From assembly GCF_014633365.1 (NCBI RefSeq), contig NC_068339.1, forward strand, positions 3,291,001-3,355,000: a stretch of DNA of 64,000 bases, read 5' to 3'. This DNA is from Diospyros lotus (taxonomy: Eukaryota > Streptophyta > Magnoliopsida > Ericales > Ebenaceae). A program made the translations under genes and the position numbers. Of this stretch, positions 22,806 through 36,300 are shown piece by piece (position 1 is the first letter of the stretch; each line of letters begins with the position of its first letter). Under the pieces are notes generated by a model. The model was not told where the DNA came from, did no database searches, and saw nothing but the letters and a program-made list of their open reading frames with translations.

Positions 22806-23196
22806 ATGGCCAAAACGAGGAATGTTTCCATGGCTTTCATTGCTGTAGCTCTCATCCTCTGCGCAGGTTCGTTTTGTCTTTATAAATTATGGTCATTTTT
22901 GTAGTGATCATATATGATCAGTTTAATTGTATGATTAATTAAACTAAGATGAATAACAATACATATATATATATATGATCATTGTGGTGATTTCAGGTTG
23001 TGAAGAAGTGAAGGGAGAAGTGCCTGAGGATGGGACGATGAAGTGTTGTTTTGACAACCACATTGGGCGTTGTGTTAACGGGAGTGAGGACGACAGCAAA
23101 TGCGATGAGCTTTGCCATCAAAGTTGCTACAAAGGAGGCTTCTGCAAGACATTCAATCACAAGCCTCCCAATCATTTTTGCCATTGTTATTGTTGA
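22806..23196 (+). CDS. Secreted cysteine-rich defensin-like peptide 1 (86 aa, two exons)
   Basis: Exon 1 is 22806-22866 and exon 2 is 22997-23196, joined by a 130-bp GT-AG intron that splits a glycine codon. Exon 1 encodes a hydrophobic signal peptide (MAKTRNVSMAFIAVALILC). The mature part has 11 cysteines. The core order is CC, then C after 7 residues, then C-x3-C, C, GGF-C and a final C-x-C-x-C (CHCYC). C-x3-C, a GxC-type gamma core and CxC are the hallmarks of the cysteine-stabilised alpha-beta (defensin-like) fold, so secretion and an antimicrobial or signalling role are plausible by family. Function is not shown here, and I recognise no named family member. A paralogue lies 1.15 kb downstream and an orphan exon 1 at 2289. 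Confidence 0.85.
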
Positions 23197-24287
23197 TTTC
23201 TTAATTAATTACTAATTTATATTATTCATCAACTCACTAATAAGAATCAGGGGAAGATTCATCTACTGCTAATAGATAGATAATTAATATTCTCATCTTC
23301 CTTCTTGGTTCATTCTGCATCCCCCAAGCTTTTTCTAGCATTTTGAAGCTAAACTCGAGTAACCTAGCAAAACATTTAAAGTCAAAACAAAGTAATCCAG
23401 CAGCAAGCATTCCCAGAAAAACTATGTCCTCAAACACAAGGGCAAGCTAAAAAACCGTCCCTTGTACCCTTAACCTTAAAAAAGACAAAATCCCTGCAAA
23501 TTCAAATGTAAAGTAGTCTATATCAAACCCAAACCATGAAATTATTGTTTCTAGCTAGAGATTGTCATTTTTGCAGACGCATCCGCTACTGAGTTTGCTT
23601 CTCTAACAATATGCGAGAAAATAACGGACTTTATTATGGTTGGGTTATGAAGCAAAAAGAAATAGAAAGTGGTTAACTTTTTCAATATTTTTTAAGAAAT
23701 TGTTTGGGATTTTAATCTTAAATAGTTTGGAGGTAAAACATGATATAAATATATACTTTTCATAAACATAAAAATTTATAAAAAAATGCTAAAGATAATT
23801 ATTTTTAATCCTTTTCTATAATATATGTATTCAGCACATAATACAGTCGGTTGAAGATTTGGATTTATACCAAAAAAAGGAGGAGAAAGGACAGAAAAGA
23901 TGAACAGAAGATCAGCTTCTCATAATCGAAACCTAATAAATATATTTCTCTTGGTAAACTCAGGATTCCCTCAACTAGCAAAAATGAGAGTTCCTTCAGC
24001 AATTCTCTCCCCTATTTTTCACCTTCTATTGCATATCTTTTGTATGCGCTAACAGTTAAAAAAGAAAAACTAATTAAATAGAAAACAGACACACAGAAAG
24101 ATCTTTGGTTTTACAATATTTCACCTCGTTTAATTTGGTCAATACATTTGTTATATTCAGCAATTACAACCCTTAAATGAGGTCAGACATTTGTTGAAAC
24201 AAACTAAGTGTCAATTAATGAAATATCGCCACCAATAATAATACTGCCCAAGAAAATTAAACCCCAGAACTGTTCCATATAGGCTTC
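23197..24287. other. Spacer between the two peptide genes
   Basis: No gene is recognised. A TTTTTCACCTTCTATTGCATATC segment at about 24015 recurs near 2352 and 26138. Confidence 0.5.
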
Positions 24288-24294
24288 TATAAAA
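24288..24294 (+). promoter_or_regulatory. Probable TATA box of the second defensin-like gene
   Basis: TATAAAA lies 52 bp before the start codon. The position matches that of the paralogous gene. Confidence 0.55.
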
Positions 24295-24345
24295 ACCCAC
24301 CATTTGTCTAGCCCCTTTCTTTAATTAAGCCGTGGGGAAGAAGAG

Positions 24346-24726
24346 ATGGCCAAAACGTGGACTTTCCTGGCTCTCCTTGCTGTAGCTCTCACCCTCTGCA
24401 TAGGTTCATCCTGTCTTCATGATCGTGGAGCATAAATTTTTTTCGAGAGAATTAAGATTATATTATCATATGTAGTTTGAGTTTTGCACTAAGATTAATA
24501 AAATCCAAGTTCGATTTTTGTGGTGATCTTTTCAGGTTATGAGGACGTGATGCCGCTTCTTCCCAAGCTCAAGTGTTGTTTTGACAACCACATTGGGAGA
24601 TGTATTCATGGAAAGGATGACCAAAAATGTTATGATCGCTGCCTAGAAAGTAATTGCTACAAAGGAGGCTTCTGCAAGAAGTTCAAGCATCCACCTCCCA
24701 ATCATTATTGCCATTGTTACTGTTGA
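24346..24726 (+). CDS. Secreted cysteine-rich defensin-like peptide 2 (82 aa, two exons)
   Basis: Exon 1 is 24346-24403 and exon 2 is 24536-24726. The 132-bp intron has the same phase and position as in the gene at 22806. The signal peptide is MAKTWTFLALLAVALTLC. The mature part keeps ten cysteines in the paralogue's order; the extra cysteine right after the signal peptide is replaced by tyrosine. Blocks KCCFDNHIGRC, CYKGGFCK, PPNH and CHCYC are identical, while the linker before the CC pair and the loop between the third and fourth core cysteines differ. Conserved scaffold with variable loops is typical of tandemly duplicated defensin-like genes. The specific function is unknown. Confidence 0.85.
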
Positions 24727-26699
24727 TTTTTTTTTTTTTCTTAATAAATTTGCATATAGTGATTAGTAAAGATTGGCAATAAATACCTTCTTATCTTTCC
24801 TTTTTTCAAAGTTTATTTTGCGTTTCTTTGATAAATAGTAACACAATTTTTTTAACATGGAGAGTGAGCTCGCATGCCAAGGTGGGGAAGTGCTCATTTT
24901 GCCTTTGTACGGACTATGTTCTTAAAATACAAGTTTACTCGATTTTTTAAAATAAAATTATTATCCTTTCATAATATCTTAATTTCACATCCTTTATATA
25001 GTAACTGAGACCTATCATATTAAAAAGATAACGATAAGTCACTCTATTATCGCCAAAACATCTTTCTATCAATGCTTTTTAACTTTTATTTTGATCAATG
25101 GTAAAAGTTATATATATACTGTGACAGAAAGAGCTAATGTGCTTTTATAGAAAATATATATAATTGTAATTTATGCATTAAAAATTTGAACACATAATGA
25201 GAATTTATTACTTTTATTTTTTTTTTTTTTTGTTAACTCATGTAAATCTTCAAAGTAAAAGATTTTACATGTATTGATTTTTCAAACATATCATTAAAGA
25301 TTAATCAAGATTTGATTTTGTTTTCTTGTTTGGTAGTATATATATAGAGAAAATAATTGTTAAAACCTTTACTTTGAAAATGCCATCATAGATCGATGAT
25401 TTTGCTTTTGAAATGAGAGCAAAGTACAATTTAAATAAGATTAATTTAATATTTTAAATAATTGTTTATAGTTTTATTAATTATTTTGTTGTGTTTTCCA
25501 AAAAGAAAATTGTTATCCAATTATTATCATTTATAAATTTACCGCTAAAATCCTTTTTTGATTTTATCTTGTGACATACTATGGTTCCTTCTATAATTAG
25601 AGTTCTAATTTCTTTGAACGTGAGCCCAATACATAAATTCTTATGTGTTTATTAGGTACACATGATTTGCAAATTATTTTACCTACTCAATGAGTTTACC
25701 TAATACACAACCACAAAATAAGATTATAAATTCTCATTCATTAAAGAAAATTATTTAGCAAAACAAAAGAAAATAACATTTAGATGATTTCAACCTCTCA
25801 AAAATAATGTAAAATGTCTGTCGCACATGTTTGGAAACTTGAGATATTAGGAGATCGTGGATTTAATTCTGTCTCCATGCAAGACTATATAATTGTCTAT
25901 GTCTATTTGATGAACCAAGTCTCAATGTTCAACTCACAATAAAACTATACCTATACCTAAGTTGGGTCTAAATTAGGTTCAAATAAATCGTAAATTTTAG
26001 AAAGAATAAAATAATTTGAACTAAATATCATTTATATCCCTCAAATTTCCCACGTTACCAAAAACAAAAACATTTAAATTATTTCCTTTTTCATCTCTTT
26101 TATGGTACCAAAGCAAATGGCTTTTTAATCTTTTCACCTTTCATTGCGTATCTTTAGTAGGCATTAAAAAAATTAAAATAAAAATGCAAACAAGAAGGAA
26201 CTTAAGTAAAAATAGAGCAAGTACCCTTAAAAATTTGTCTTGACAACTTGTATTATTAAGGATAAACTACTAAAAAAAATATCTAACTTTAACTTATTCT
26301 CAATTTTAGATTATCCTTTTAATTTTATCAATAGAACTAACCTTAACTTTTTATTTAATCTAAATTTTGCACTACAATTTGTTACCGTTACAATTTATAG
26401 TTATCTTTTTTCATAGAAACATGAGAAATATATTTAATAAAACTAACTACCCAAGGTACCTTATCAGGCCTTGGCAAAACACAGATCACATGTTCTGAAG
26501 TGCTTTAAAAAACACAACAAAACATGTAACCACAGACAAGCAAGAATCAAAATCAAAGCAAGGCAAAGCGCCACGACCAAGACCAAGCCACAAGAATGGG
26601 TAAGGAAGTTAAATGGATCCAATTAACCCCTTTTAACAGTACTAAAACAAGTACACAAAAGTTAAATATAAGCATATGGCTCTTTTAAAAATTTATTAA
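24727..26699. other. Intergenic, no gene recognised
   Basis: AT-rich DNA with T-runs fills the stretch. A third TTTTCACCTTTCATTGCGTATC copy lies near 26138, but no defensin-like exon follows it. A purine/CA-rich patch lies at 26460-26600. Confidence 0.55.
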
Positions 26700-26707
26700 A
26701 ACGAATA

Positions 26708-27790
26708 ACAACAACAATATATCCGATCTTTTTCCACTATGTGGTGTCGGCTACATGAATTCTAGATTTTCATGTATTTTTGTCTTTTGTCATATTTCAT
26801 TTAGGCCCATATATTTCATATCAAATTTTAATATCTCTCTCAAAATCTTCTTGATATGGCTCTACCTCTTTTTTTTTACTAATTATTTCATTTTATCAAC
26901 TCTCCTCACAAGAGCGAGCGTCTCTTGGTCTCCTTTTCACATGACCAAACCATCTTAGTCTAGTCTCTTTTCATCTTCTCCTCGATTGGCACTACTCCTA
27001 CCTTATTACAAATAACTTCATTTCTAATTTTATATTTTCTTGTATAGTCGCACATCCATCTTATCATTCTCATCTCCGCTATACTCGTCTTTTGTTCATA
27101 CTGATATTTGACTATCCAATATTTTGAGCCATACAACAGGGCTGGTTTTAATTGTCCTGTAGAATTCTTCTTTTAGTTTTAATAAAATTTTACTATCACA
27201 TAACACCTCCAATGCGTTTCTCCATTTTAGTCAACCTACCTTAATTCTATACATGATATCCTCGTAAATTTTTCCATCTTTTTGAATCACTGATCCCAAA
27301 TATCAAAAATAGTATTTTCTTTGTAAAATTTAATATTCCAATTTTATTATAACATCCTCCATTATTGCATTCTTACTAAATTTACATTTCATATATTCTA
27401 TTTTTCTTCTACTTAATTTAAATATCTTAAATTCTAAATTGTTTCTTCACAATTCAATCTTAATATTCACTCCCTCTTTTATTTTATCCACCAACACTAT
27501 GTTATTTGCAAATAACATACACAATGACACCTTTGTCTAAATGCGTTTAGTTAGTTCTTCCATTACTAAAGCAAATAAATATGAACTTAATACAGAACTT
27601 TGATGCAATTCCATTGCAATTTAAAATGGTTCAATATCCCCTCCACATATTCTGACTCTTGTTTCTGCACCATAATATATATCCTTAAAGACTTGTATAT
27701 AGGCTATTAAGGCCCATTTATCATCCCTAAGAATGGGGCAGACCAACAAGAACAGACCTTTATGGACCAGGCTCAGGGGTCTGGCGTTTT
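26708..27790 (-). mobile_element. 3' part of an RTE-type LINE, decayed
   Basis: On the minus strand the 3' end reads GAATTCATGTAGCCGACACC...GTGG...GATATATTGTTGTTGTTATTC, the characteristic tail of plant RTE LINEs with a TTG-repeat end. Upstream, broken frames give an SSYLFALVMEEL stretch, then a decayed catalytic box reading FANN where RTE reverse transcriptases have F-x-D-D. Further 3' come LEFKIFKLSRRKIEYMKCKF and GSVIQKDGKI-like segments of the RT thumb region. Stops and frameshifts are present throughout. The 5' limit is approximate and the element is 5'-truncated, as is usual for LINEs. Confidence 0.7.
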
Positions 27791-28368
27791 ACACCTCTGT
27801 TACCAAATCAGCATCAAGTTTTATTTCCAACTAAACCATATAGAATGGAAAGCTTTTAATTCTGTAATTGCATGCTCAAAGCAAAGACAACCTCAATTGG
27901 CTACCAAATGACAGTTCCTATTTATGTATTTACCGAATGCTAGAGTTTTCTGAACGGGCAACAACCACAATTTAAGTGAACTCTTTCCTTATAAATTATT
28001 GAAAACTAAAAGTTGACAAACAATAGAGCGCCATGTTAAAACTGTGTTAAGGAGACTCAGATCCAGGGAACAAATTGATTCTGGCATTCCCAGTGAGTCT
28101 TAGTAAACAATAAATAGAGGTTGGAAAGTGTAGGCTAGCTTAGAGATCAGTGTTATCCCCCTTCAGACAGCTGAACTGCTGGGAACTCACCTAGGCACCT
28201 TTTGGCCAACTATCATTCATCCAATATACCTGCAATTACAAAAATAAAGACAGCAATGGAAACAAGTTTTTGAGGTCGAGATACAGGATAGAGATCAACG
28301 AAAAAGGAGATTTAAAAAAAAAAAAAAAGGCACTGATAAGAGAGACCTTAAGTCTTCACATTACAAGA
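27791..28368. other. 3' flank of the synthetase gene
   Basis: This region contains the 3' UTR of the minus-strand gene that ends at 28369, but the polyadenylation site cannot be fixed. No other gene is seen. An A-run lies at about 28314-28328. Confidence 0.5.
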
Positions 28369-31300
28369 CTACCCCCACAAAAAGCTCTCAATGTTGAGTT
28401 CCACGAAGGAGCATGGGTCAGGAATGTCAAAGTTGTTCAACACCTGAAAGCAGCACAAAAGAAGATTGATGTAACATGAGAATGCATTATGCTATTAAGA
28501 TCCATTAAATTCACAAAACTATTAAGAGTCCCGGGTCCACAAGCACACGACCCAAAATGAATGGTTGATGCAACACTATGCGAGTCCAAAATCATCCAAG
28601 TTAACCATTGTGGGTTGGTACAGCAAGCATATGGTGGTGTCTTCTTTTTTTTTTTTCTCTCTCTTTTTCAGGGAGGTTTTACAATAACAGCAGTTGTGAT
28701 GGTGGTGGCATGACGGTTAAGCTGATGTGATGAATGATGATGGGTGTGAAAATATTACCAGTCTTAGGCTAGGCAGAGAGATACAGAAAGGGAATAATTC
28801 AAAAGAGAGGAAAAGGGAGGGAAACCATCCAGAGAGGGGGGAAAGTGGGGACAGCAGTTAGAAACCAGAATCTGCCTAACATAGTAAGAATTATAAATAA
28901 ATAAAAAGTAAAATGCTCGAATGAGAAAGTATCAACAACAAAAAGATTTGAAAGTATCATAGTGCAATTAATCCAGTCTATAAACAGGTGAACTGAACTG
29001 AAATATTTCCATACCTCAGGATGCACAATTCCAAAAGCACCTATGCGCTTGCCTTTGTAAATGATTCTAGCTTGTCTACCCGGAAGAAACTCAGACTCCT
29101 TCAGTGATAGCAGAACAGTAAGAAGATATTAGAAATACTCCCTAAATCATTTGAATCACATGCTCACAGGAAATTCAGGTTCCTTAAGCAACACTTACAT
29201 CTGCACGTTCAATGTAGTAGCCCGCACTATCCCCAGGTTGAACAAAGGGAGTCCCAACTATTTCCATGATTCTGTCCACTAGACCGTGGATAAGCTGCAA
29301 AGAAAAAGTTAACAGAATTAAGATCAATAAGATCTACTTAAGAAATTGGTAGCCATGCAGAAGGGCACAAGTGGAGAAAGCAGCATCAGTGCAGATGCAC
29401 ACATGTTGCCATAGTAGACTCAAGCAGAGCAAAGTTCTAACCCAGATGAAAAACAAAAATTAGTCACAATTTGTAAGATATGTTCAATGTCAAGGATGAT
29501 GAAAACTAAGAGATTTAAGAAAGTTCTCGATTATCTTAGAAACCTCAGGAAGGAATTATACTAGTAATAAGCCCTTTATTGTCAACCTTCAAATTAATTC
29601 ATCATCTCCTTTGCAGTTTATTTTCACACACTGGGAAATTGCAACTAAATCAAAAGCTTGCTATAGAAGTGATCTTTATGCCCACAGAAGATAAGAACAG
29701 CTAAAGAACCCATGTTAATGTAAGTCTTACAGAAGTTCAGAAATGTCTCAGAAATGATTGGGAGGTCAAACAACTAAATGATCTATTAAATATAAAGAAA
29801 ATTCTTACATAATAACCAAAGGGGAGGGAAGAAAGAAAAAGAAAATGCTAAAATCACAAAAAACAAAGATAAGAGACCTTTATCATAAATGAAATTAATA
29901 CCTCAAATCCTGAGTTAGCACCACAGTATAAAGCTGCAAGTTGCCGACAATTCTTTGCACCAACATCTTTTGTCCCATCCAACAATGTGATATCACCCAC
30001 TTCAAATATCTAGAATGACAATTTAAAATTAGAAAACCTTAGCACCTAACTGTAAAAATAGGTTAAGCACATAGAACATGAACGGGATCAGAAAAAAATT
30101 CAAGCCATGAAAACAAGAGTCTACAGAGATTAAAATTATAGCTACACATAACAGCATAAGCTGTCATGAATACACACAGCACACTCACACTCACACTCAC
30201 AGGCATGTATAGTACTGAAATTGTGTAACACGTTAAGCATTAATATTAATTTTCCTTAATATAGAGACGATAAATTATGAAGCACTCAAGAAATCTGGTG
30301 CCAATAAAGGTTAATCAACCTGTTATCAGTTTCCGACTGTAAGCTTGCACCAGAAAATTACAGAAATTGTTATGTTAGAAGGAGTACCTCACTGTAAGAT
30401 GCAAGCAAATAAAGCACCATCCTTTCTCCAAGAAATTTCCAAAAACTAGAACTAAAGCTGAGAAAAAAAAAAAAAAAGGTAATATTTACTAGTAAACCTC
30501 CTAAAATCTCTTAACCACAAATAACTGCTGCAGGTTTTGCAACTACAAAAACAATCACCCTTCCAACAGTATAAAAAAAAAAGTTCACTGCACTGCAGTG
30601 AAATGTGAGCTGTCCTATTTATTTGTAACTGAATAATTATGTGACTAAATATCTGACTTGAGAACATGAAATTTGTCATCATAAGAAAAAGAAAAAGGCT
30701 CCAAATTAGTATCTTAGGAACCCATATATGCATATACAGTTCATTCGGTCACTAAAGTCTGAATTGAAAAGAATGGCTCACTGATAGACACGATCAGGCC
30801 CAATATACAGTTTAGAAATATACCTTTATTGGCTTTGGATGGTCCTTATTGTGCCCCACAGTTTTCAATATACCAGGCATAAGACTGGTCCGTACAACCT
30901 GTAGAAAGATAGGGAGTTCCAGCAATTACAATCTTTAGATGTACCATGAAGATAAACAAATGAAGGAAACATTTCATTTTCACCACTAATACTAAAATCA
31001 TGTGAACCTTTAATTACTAAGAGACTGCCAGATTAGAAGTTCAGACCACAAAAAATTTTCAAAGCCATCACTCAAAAGGAGCTGGAAAATATTAATAAAG
31101 CCAGAAACATTAAAACCAAAACCGACACATACGCATATACAAACCAGTAGGGGAGGGCAAAGATACAAGTTGACATCCATTTTGAGACAATTAGAAAGCT
31201 TGAAGCAACACAGTTAGGATTATGGCAATGAAAATCCCTTGTACTGGAAACTGGGGATGCATGTGGTCAGCCCAAAAAAACACAAACTATTAATTGCTTG

Positions 31301-33321
31301 GTCAAATTAAAGTGGATCTTAAATACAATCAAAGCAGAGATAACGCAAGAAAAAAGAAGAGAATTTCTAGCTCGTGTGAACTCAATTATGCCAAGTCAGA
31401 AAATTCCTTACATATGTGAGGTATATACAGATCTATAAGTGGTATTGTTCAATTAGGGAAAAAATGGAATAGAAACAAAATTAGAAGTGAACAGAAAAAA
31501 TAATTTAAATTAAATTGAAAATAAATCCTATATACCTACTATCTTCAAGTTTTCTTTGCCTAAAATATACAGAATTCCATTGATCCCATCCATTAAGGTT
31601 CACTTCAACTTTTCTGTTGTCATGGATCATGTATTCCAATTGATGCAGGACTCATAATTACCATAAGAAAGATCTTTTGGATTAACTTGCCTTATTTGGA
31701 AGAAGATTAATTCATTCTGAACTTCGATCACTAGGGGAAACAAATATTAATTTCATCACCTTCTATTTCTGTAAGGAGACAAATGCTAACAGAGGATGCA
31801 ACATAACTTCTTATTCCTCAGGAGATAAACTGATAAAGGAATAATTCTACAGAAAAAACAAATTTATAACCAGACCACCTTTAAAAGAGTTCAAACCACT
31901 CTTAAGACTTAGGCCACAAAAAATTATTCTTTGGCCATTCAAAACCCAAATTGCAATCCATTAATGATGATTTATAAGAAAAATGCTTACTGCATACATG
32001 CAGGTACAAGATGCTTTAATACATACCAAAGCTTCAAAGAAACGAAAGGCAATTACTTCCATCCCTGATACACAATACTCCCTGCTTTGTGAGGGTCAAG
32101 GCAGGGACATTTTCGTATGCAACCTTGCACTTGCTTTGAGAAGAAACTGTTTATGCAACTCAAACCTGTGACTCTCCAATTGCAAAGGAGTAATCTTACA
32201 ATTACTAACAAGGCTCATACTTATCTTGAACACAATGCTACTTCAAGAAAAATATACCTTGTATTCTAGTTGTGTTAGAATTCAAAAAATCACCAGAACA
32301 TAAGAAATAATTATCTGGTGGATCATCATGAACAATAAAATTCTGAAATGTTTGTTAATCCCCAATGGTGGACTCTGAAATAAATGTATCTGAAAAGAAA
32401 GAATTTAAAGCTAACACAGGGAATCAAAATACAGAAATGAAAGGGACAAATTGATTCTATTATGAAATACCAAATAAGAAATTGAGGTTTTCCCCTTTTT
32501 CTTTCTCATAAAGAAAGGTTACAGCAGGATAAAGACATTACAGTTATAAACAACTAGATTTCATTCCCTTTAAAACTGAAGGAGAAAACAAACCTCAAAA
32601 TCAGTGGATCGAGGATTTCCAATGATCACTGCCGTTGATTTGTCATCTTCACGATTCAGCATGGAGAAATTTTCTTTATAGGAACACAGCACCCAAGTTA
32701 AAACCTCCGTAAACCCACTCATTGCAATCTAAAATTCAAAAACAAAGAGTTACCGCATGCATAAGAAAATTACATATAAAATTACTAAAAAAACAAAGCT
32801 GAAGAGATTCATTAGCAAGAAAGTAATTCATCAAGCAAACATTAACAAGTTATTAGATTTCACAGCAGAGTGGCATGTATAATTCAAGAAGAAATTTCTT
32901 CTGAGAAAACAATAGAATAGTCCAAATTGACAAGCTTCTATTCAGAAAATAATCCCATAATTACAGAATATCTTCTGTCAAACAATCATAATGCAATGGT
33001 GTGGGTTATCTAAAAGTGCAGATTTTCTTGTTGTGTCTCAACTGGAGAGAAGAAAACTGAATCCTGGGACAAAAAATTATAGAACTGGTTCACATTGCAA
33101 TGAATTTCAAAATTAGTATTAGGTTTCACTTACATATATGCCAGCCAACAGCTATTAGCTATTTTTCTTAATTAGCTAGAAATCCAAATTTAAACATTTG
33201 GACACTGGAACATTAAATTATAACAAATAATAACAACAACAACAACAATCATCACAACAAGCAATAAAATTTTCAAGAAGGAACTCGAGGTTTCTTGTTC
33301 ATTGTTTTGTATAAGCCGCCA

Positions 33322-33352
<31 letters not shown>

Positions 33353-36300
33353 AATAAGGCACAATAACAATGATGGACTTGAGAGTATCATTTGAGTACA
33401 AAATGCTAAGAGAAGCTGAGGGCTATTATGATTCAAATGGTTAATAACATCACCAAGTATTCCTATTTTCTATGTATAAAGGAAATTCAGGGGAAAAACA
33501 GTTGAGGGCTATTAAGATTCAAATGGTTAATAACATCACCAAGCATTCCTATTTTTATACATAGACAGGAAATTAGGGGGGAAAGGTCACAATTAATCAG
33601 CAAGTGAATATCTACCTAGCATGCAAGCATTGTTGATTGTTCAAAATCTCTTAATAAGCAGCCCATCCCACATTGATCCAACAAACAGATAACTCAATTT
33701 CTATTATACCCACTACTATGCATGTGTTACAATGCAGCAAAGATAGGCAGGGAAATATCAGAATGCCACAAGAGAAGGATTGAAATGGATGCTAGGAAAA
33801 TAAGATGATAAAATTCATAAACTCCCAGGGAGGACAACAGAAAAGTGAAATAGATTATGAAACACAGAGGCAGAATATAAAGGAAACTCCAAAACCAGTG
33901 CAAGCAGCATGTCCTTCTAAGGTAAAGTATGGAAGTGAAAAAAAATGCAACTACAGCACCTCCAATCTGATAAGATCACTGAACTGGTTAAGAGGCAAAG
34001 GCTTCAAAGACGCAGGTATTCTCTTTGGAATTTCATTGTAGCCATAAGCAATAGCAACATCCTTTCAAAGAAAAAAAGTAGAAAATATAAGCTACAATTT
34101 TCATCTTGATGGCATATCAAATTGCCTGCTTTTGTAAGATGAAACATCAATATCCATACCTCTGCTACATCACACGGATGAAGAACATCATTTCTGGTAG
34201 GAGGAACAGATACAGTGTAAGTGCACTGCTTATCTCCTGATACAGACGTCACAGAATGCAACTGCATTTTATTCAACAAACTGGCAACCTGAAGGCAGTA
34301 ACAGTTGGTGTGAATACATTAACTTCTAGTTGGTCTCTGATTCCATTGTTATGCTGCACAACATATGGAATTGCATATGTAGATACATGATTGTATCTAC
34401 ATGATTGTATATGTAGATACATGTAGTTTCTGACCAACTATAATAAACCTTTACATGATTGTAGGATCAACAGTATTAGAAGAGAACAAAAAAATAGATG
34501 TTCAAACAAATCGTAGAATAAGAGAGAACATACTTAAAAAGTACTTCATCAACACCAAGATAGGACTAAACAGGGCATTGCAAAACTTGCATATTTTATT
34601 AGAAGTTATTTTCTCTTTCTAAATTCTAATTAAGACAAATATTATACCCATTATTCTAGCTATCTGAACTAAACGCAACTCCATCAACAGTTAATGTATT
34701 TCTTAAAATATGTAACATCTTGCCCTATGCCAAAAACAGTGATGCTCAAGAAGGGTGTTGTTCCCAATGCACAAGGCTACTTATGTGAGAGTTGGGAGAG
34801 GCTCATACTGTATGCAATTCGAACCCATAACCTTTTGGTTACAAAGAAACAACCCTACCATAATTACCAAGTAGTGAAGCACCAAGAAGTATGAAGTGAG
34901 CTTCAGTGCAAGAACTCCCATTAGATTTTGCAGGGGATTGACATATAGCAAGGGAATAAAGTGAACCAAGGGAACAAAGCATCTACATCTTAGAAGTGAA
35001 TTTCGCCACAAAAACAAAGTCAAAAAATTGAAGCAATCAACTGTGAAGAGAACCACTTCAGCTCCCAAAATTTAAAAAAAAAATCATATGTCAACCATCA
35101 AATAAAAGGTCATTTATTAATAGATAAAGCAGGCATACATGAAACAAAATAAATCAAAGAACAGAAATCCATTACCTCATTTGCCTCCAGGGGAACTCCA
35201 ACAATATCAGTAATGTAAGATAGAGGGACTTCCATATGGTAGAGTGACAAATCAGGGTAAACTCTCGAATTGCCATCAGAATAAATTACTTCAACTGGTT
35301 CAATCTCAAACTTCCTTTTGCAGTACATTGAGAACATAGTAACCTTGAAAAAATAAATGAAGTATCCAAACATCATCCAAAAGTTAAACCAACTAAAAAT
35401 TTCAAATTAGTTTGGCACCTCCCTCCCTCCCTCTCTCTTCTTTATATGCGCAACTCTAAACTGTACCATTGTGTTTAAAACAATTTTGGCCTTGGTCAAA
35501 TCCGTGGCTGTGCATTCAATGAAAACATTCTTTGTCTTCAAAGTGATTGCAGAATGAGCACCATTGATAATTGGAGGCAATGACACAACAGTTCTGCAGA
35601 AAGAAAATGCATCCTTTTCAAAGAAGAAATAAAAACCAAAATAGAAACAAATTATCTAATACAAGTTCACTTCCTGTATCCATAGCAGAATAGGTTCAAG
35701 CAGGAATAAAGACCAAAAATACTTCATTATTTTGAAGCAAACTGTAGATGCAATAATTAATCTCAACATCTTTAAAGGAAGCACAGACCTCTTCACTAAA
35801 TGGTCTATGAAAGAAGGAGCTCGTAATCAAAAAGCTGCAGCTGGCGCTATAAGGAAACAAAATACCTGTGCCGGTCATATATGACAGGATATACCAGTGA
35901 ACTTTCAATTATATGCAAGAATTTCTTCAGCTTCAGGTCTGACTGCCAAACATGGGTAGTAAATTATGTACGAGATAGTTTCTTCAAAACTTTAATATGA
36001 GATTAAAAACATAAGCATTCTCATTCTAGAATCCTACATGATTATGCAATGTCACAATTCAAAGACAAATATTTGTAGGCTCATCATCAGAATCTCAAAT
36101 GCTAACAAATTTGCATCAAGGAATAAATCACAAGTTCAGACTTACTTTATAAAACTCCATCAGCTCATCAGCCCTGAAGTTTTTAACCTGGAGAAGAGAC
36201 ACATGGCATATATCAATAAAGCTAATGACTGAAAAAAGGCAACAGTACTCATTCTGCATGGCAATAGAAGACATAAGAAACAAAAGATGAATAACATTGG

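Noticed and set aside
34690..34885. tRNA-like GGTTCGAAT box
   Set aside because: No cloverleaf can be drawn around it, and the downstream sequence matches a SINE body.
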